From Phallus indusiatus (lineage: Eukaryota; Basidiomycota; Agaricomycetes; Phallales; Phallaceae), in NCBI GenBank assembly GCA_027605045.1, contig JAQFWX010000028.1, forward strand, positions 372,001-436,000: DNA of 64,000 nt, read 5' to 3'. Below, piece after piece: positions 60,892 to 64,000 of this stretch. The stretch's first letter is position 1. Every line of letters starts with the position of its first letter. The notes under the pieces were generated by a model, which was not told where the DNA came from, made no database searches, and saw nothing but the letters and a program-made list of their open reading frames with translations. Made by a program: the position numbers and the translations under genes.

Positions 60892-63040
60892 TCACGTTGA
60901 GAGTTCAAGTTGTTCCAAGAGAGCATCCCATTGTCGCAATTGACGAGGGATAAAATTACATTTGAAAGGTAGCGGTCGCCTGGTTCATTTTAATGGTCAA
61001 GGAAGATCAATACAGAACAAGATCTGGACTCACGCAACTAATCCAGTGGCAGGAACAAACCCATTCGCGTCAGGCAGTGACGAGCCCTCACACGGAGCAA
61101 TATCAAAGGCATATAGGATGTGAGTAATCATGATAAAGAGTGTGCTATCGGCCAAATGACGACCTGGGCAGATTCTTTGCAACATCGTTCCAGGTCAATT
61201 TGTATGGAAACCCAGAAAGATTAGAACTGACCTTCGGCCGAAACCAAATGCGCTATCTGGATATCTGGTATTGGGGTCCAAGAATCTTTCTGGAACGAAC
61301 TGGTCAGTATCGATCCCATACGCTGATTCAGAATGTAGAAGTGGCCTATCAACACAATCAATACGTAGTTCACTTGCGCGACGGGAAGATAAGGGACGGA
61401 AATCGGAACTCACCCTGCGTTTCCCACCACAATAGTACCTTTTGGTACGAAATATTCCCCTATTATATCGTCTTCTTTGAGCATGTGCGGAAAGCCGATT
61501 GGAGCAACAGGACGCCAGCGTAATACTTCTTTGCATAAAGCATCAACGTAAGGGAGGTTCTTTCTATCATCGAATGTCGGTAGTGAGTCTCTATCTTCGA
61601 AGAGATCGTCTATTTCCTTCTGGGCTTTTTTTTGGACGTCTGGGTACAATACCATGGCAAGTATGAAAACAATTATAACTGAATCTGTCTTTCAATAGAG
61701 ATGTTGGGTATTATTTTGTCTTATATGAGCATTCGAAACTCACTGTGTCAATTCCCCCTAAATAAATAACAGAAGCTATTTCTTGGATGATCTTTTCGTC
61801 TTCGGCTACATCAATACTTCCTTTAGATATTATTTCTTCGAGAAATGTCCCAACTATTGAGGGTGGTGCATTTCCATTTTTCTAAATCAAATTTAGCGGC
61901 GGTCGTATCTGGGGTGAAAACGAGCAAGCATACAATTCCAACTTGGACAGCCGCGAAGGGCACAGTAGCCATCGCACTCAGTTTTGCACCCAACTCCTTA
62001 GCCTTCTCGTGAAACCTAATTCCAGGAACCCAAGATGGAGTATATTTTACTGAATCTCAGTTATACACTCATATAATTCAATATTGAACGTACGGATGGG
62101 CAGAAAATCGACCAAGTATGCTCCTGGCGCCGAGACTTCTGCGACAGATTCCAAGGCGTTTTCCGCCAAATGCATATAAGGATCATTTTCGGGACGGGTT
62201 TGTATCCCGTAGGTTATCTGTGATCAATTGATTCTCTTGTTAAGTCGAGTCATTCGATCTTACCTCCATAATCAATGGGCCAATGGCCTGTCTAGGCTGA
62301 TCCATAAACGTATTTGGTGTTTGGTAAAGGCGATGCAACAGTCTCCTAGAAAAACCAAAATCAAATCATTAAGATGTGTTCGGTGAATAGCTGTGCGCAG
62401 ACCTTGCTGATTTCTCCAACAATCCCTGATACTGTATCATGGAAGATTTGCCAACATACTGACGCAACAATGACCGCCGGTGTTTCCACTCTTTGTTCGG
62501 CTGCAATGTTAATGTACTCTTCCAATCAGCCCTGTATAAAAATATATTAACAATCTATCAATGTTAAATGAAAATTGAAATGAGAGTATACGTACAGATC
62601 ACTTAGCATGGTTGAATGAAATCGGTCGGAGTATATTTCTGCCCGTTTGTCAAACAGCTCGGAGACAAGTGTGTGAGAGTTGACGAAGAGAATGGATGTG
62701 CCGCATACATTCAAGTATGTTAGCTCACCTGTAAAAAGTTCAACTTATGTGAGAGCAATCTGACTATCGAATACACCGTGACTGACCATGAATCTTCGCC
62801 CATTTGTGGTATGTTTCCCATTTTCTTAGAAGCGGGATGTCCAACAAGTTGCCAATCAAAAATTTTCTCGGAGGACCAGGAGGTAATTTATATCCTAAGT
62901 TTTCGTTATTCAATAGTTTAGCAGAAATAACGTGCACTCTTACCTTTAGGAACACGGATGTGTATTTTAGCATAGTAGAATAGACAAGAAGTGAGAAAGA
63001 CGAAGCAGAAGGCATGAAATTTCTCGATAGCGACCCCCAT
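60892..63040 (-). CDS. Cytochrome P450 monooxygenase
   Basis: The gene runs from ATG at 63040 to TGA at 60892 with about ten short introns. The N-terminus MGVAIEKFHAFCFVFLTSCL is a membrane anchor, followed by the Pro-rich hinge YKLPPGPPRKFLIGNLLDIP. Further segments match class E fungal P450s: WKSTLTLQPNKEWKHRRSLL (C-helix WKHRR), GGIDT in the I-helix oxygen-binding region, KEVLRWRPVAPIGFPH (ExxR), FVPERFLDPNTRYPD, and the haem-binding FGFGRRICPGRH with the axial Cys. The C-terminus is QWDALLEQLELST. The type resembles mushroom P450s of the CYP64 clan that hydroxylate xenobiotics or secondary metabolites, but the subfamily cannot be set by eye. No break was found in the parts I joined. Confidence 0.88.
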
Positions 63041-64000
63041 GCCAATTTGAGGTGAAGATAAGTAATATCTCCAATTCTTCAATCGTGGGGTTAAAAATAG
63101 TGATTCTGAGGAGATTCAGAATATCTGGCACGACAGATCGTGGTAATCACTCCCAGCACCGATGTATTAAACCGTAATGTCATGATCTATACCATCTCTA
63201 AACATGCGTCGACGTCGGCGATGTCAGTGAAATTTGATCTCGGGCTATCAGAACTATCGCGTCATTTTAGGAGCCGAAATGGTAAATGAAAGGGCAACTC
63301 AAATTACAAGCGCGCTAACGTGGCTAACAATTTCATTTCGATTAAGCTGATGAAATCTGAATTCTTATTGCAGCCTTTACGATGCCATTAATACATCGTA
63401 CCACGTAAATGCCTCCAATTCCCGAGCTCAGACCCATGCGGCTATATAATTCTACATTCATTGTCAAAACATCGGGAATTTGCCTCGACCGTTCATGAGG
63501 AAATTGGTAAGCCGGCAACGGGGTTTATGGCAGCTTGCGAGATACATGAGGTGTCAATAAGCCCGGGCCAAACCTAAGGCGAGTGATACAAAATGACAAT
63601 TCATTGAGTAACTGGCAACTATGCATAAGATGCCATTGTCATTGGAGTGTGCCGTTCAAGTTTTATATTAACATTAGTTCACCGTAGAATCGGTCGGATC
63701 TCACTTTTCAGGGATTCTAATGGGAGCGTAGTGAATTAGACCTCGCCAGGTATAAATCTTCAAAATATGGATTTACAGTGACGCAATTACCGGTGTTCGT
63801 ACCACCGCCGCCAAAAGATCTCTTAGGTTTTTCTTACACTCCCGTTACAGTTATTCATGCCAGGTACGACTTAGATTCGTATCCTCTTGGTGGCGGCTGC
63901 AAAAGTGTATTGGCGGGTTTTTGGTTTGATGATGGTGACTCAAGGTTTGGAATTCCATACTGCTAGTGAGAACCAAGTTGACTGAGACTATTGAACAGCA
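63041..64000. other. Upstream region of the P450 gene to the window edge
   Basis: No gene is supported. A 62-residue plus frame near 63778-63966 has no ATG giving a longer product and shows no motif. It could be an exon of a gene continuing outside the window. Confidence 0.35.

Noticed and set aside
63778..63966. A 62-residue Pro/Gly-containing plus frame near the right edge
   Set aside because: No ATG start is consistent with a longer product, no motif is seen, and the window ends before any further exon could be tested.

Overview
The window looks like nuclear DNA of a basidiomycete, most likely an Agaricomycete mushroom. The evidence is: genes split by many introns of about 45-60 bases with GT..AG ends and CTRAY-like branch sites; families typical of that group (FunK1 fungal-type kinases, a DUF6533 membrane protein, a Gag-like retroelement ORF of basidiomycete type); and housekeeping genes with clear fungal relatives. 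No rRNA, tRNA, CRISPR array or bacterial-style operon was seen. The exon models below were worked out by hand from frame continuity, splice signals and remembered family motifs. None was tested by alignment.

Layout. 1-3329: a retroelement Gag-like ORF cut by the left edge. 5091-5460: a FunK1 kinase scrap. 5683-7887 (-): eIF2D/Tma64. 8576-9320: a tandem repeat carrying TATA boxes. 9699-10932: a large inverted repeat. 12189-13502 (-): an F-box-like protein. 14419-15123: a possible element with terminal inverted repeats. 20119-21046 (+): a Ure2-like glutathione S-transferase. 21735-27202 (-): tuberin (TSC2). 28119-29828 (-): a secreted SMP-30/lactonase-like protein. 31230-36357 (-): a signalling mucin resembling Msb2. 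37333-37947 (-) and 38229-38781 (+): ATP synthase subunit h and the F1-ATPase inhibitor, divergent from one short promoter region. 39434-42604: a repeat pair flanking a DUF6533 gene. 43082-45827 (+): an MFS sugar transporter. 46227-52200: a segmental tandem duplication carrying one broken and one intact FunK1 gene. 52980-53947 (-): a Sur7/PalI protein. 54690-55810 (-): a third, decayed FunK1 copy. 56128-58808 (+): a GMC oxidoreductase broken by a small transposon. 59256-60456 (-): a six-hairpin glycosidase-like protein. 60892-63040 (-): a cytochrome P450.

How the genes relate. Two groups make biological sense. Tuberin, the Msb2-like mucin and the Sur7/PalI protein belong to nutrient and surface signalling, but they are dispersed and nothing shows co-regulation. 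The Atp14/IF1 pair is a real head-to-head arrangement of an ATP synthase subunit and the inhibitor of the same enzyme. The right third mixes a sugar transporter, oxidoreductases and a P450 with decaying kinase copies and mobile elements, so it reads as a fast-changing accessory region. The best-supported unusual points are the transposon whose removal with one TA restores the GMC reading frame, the paired intact and broken FunK1 copies, and the four micro-exons (8-12 bases) in the transporter.
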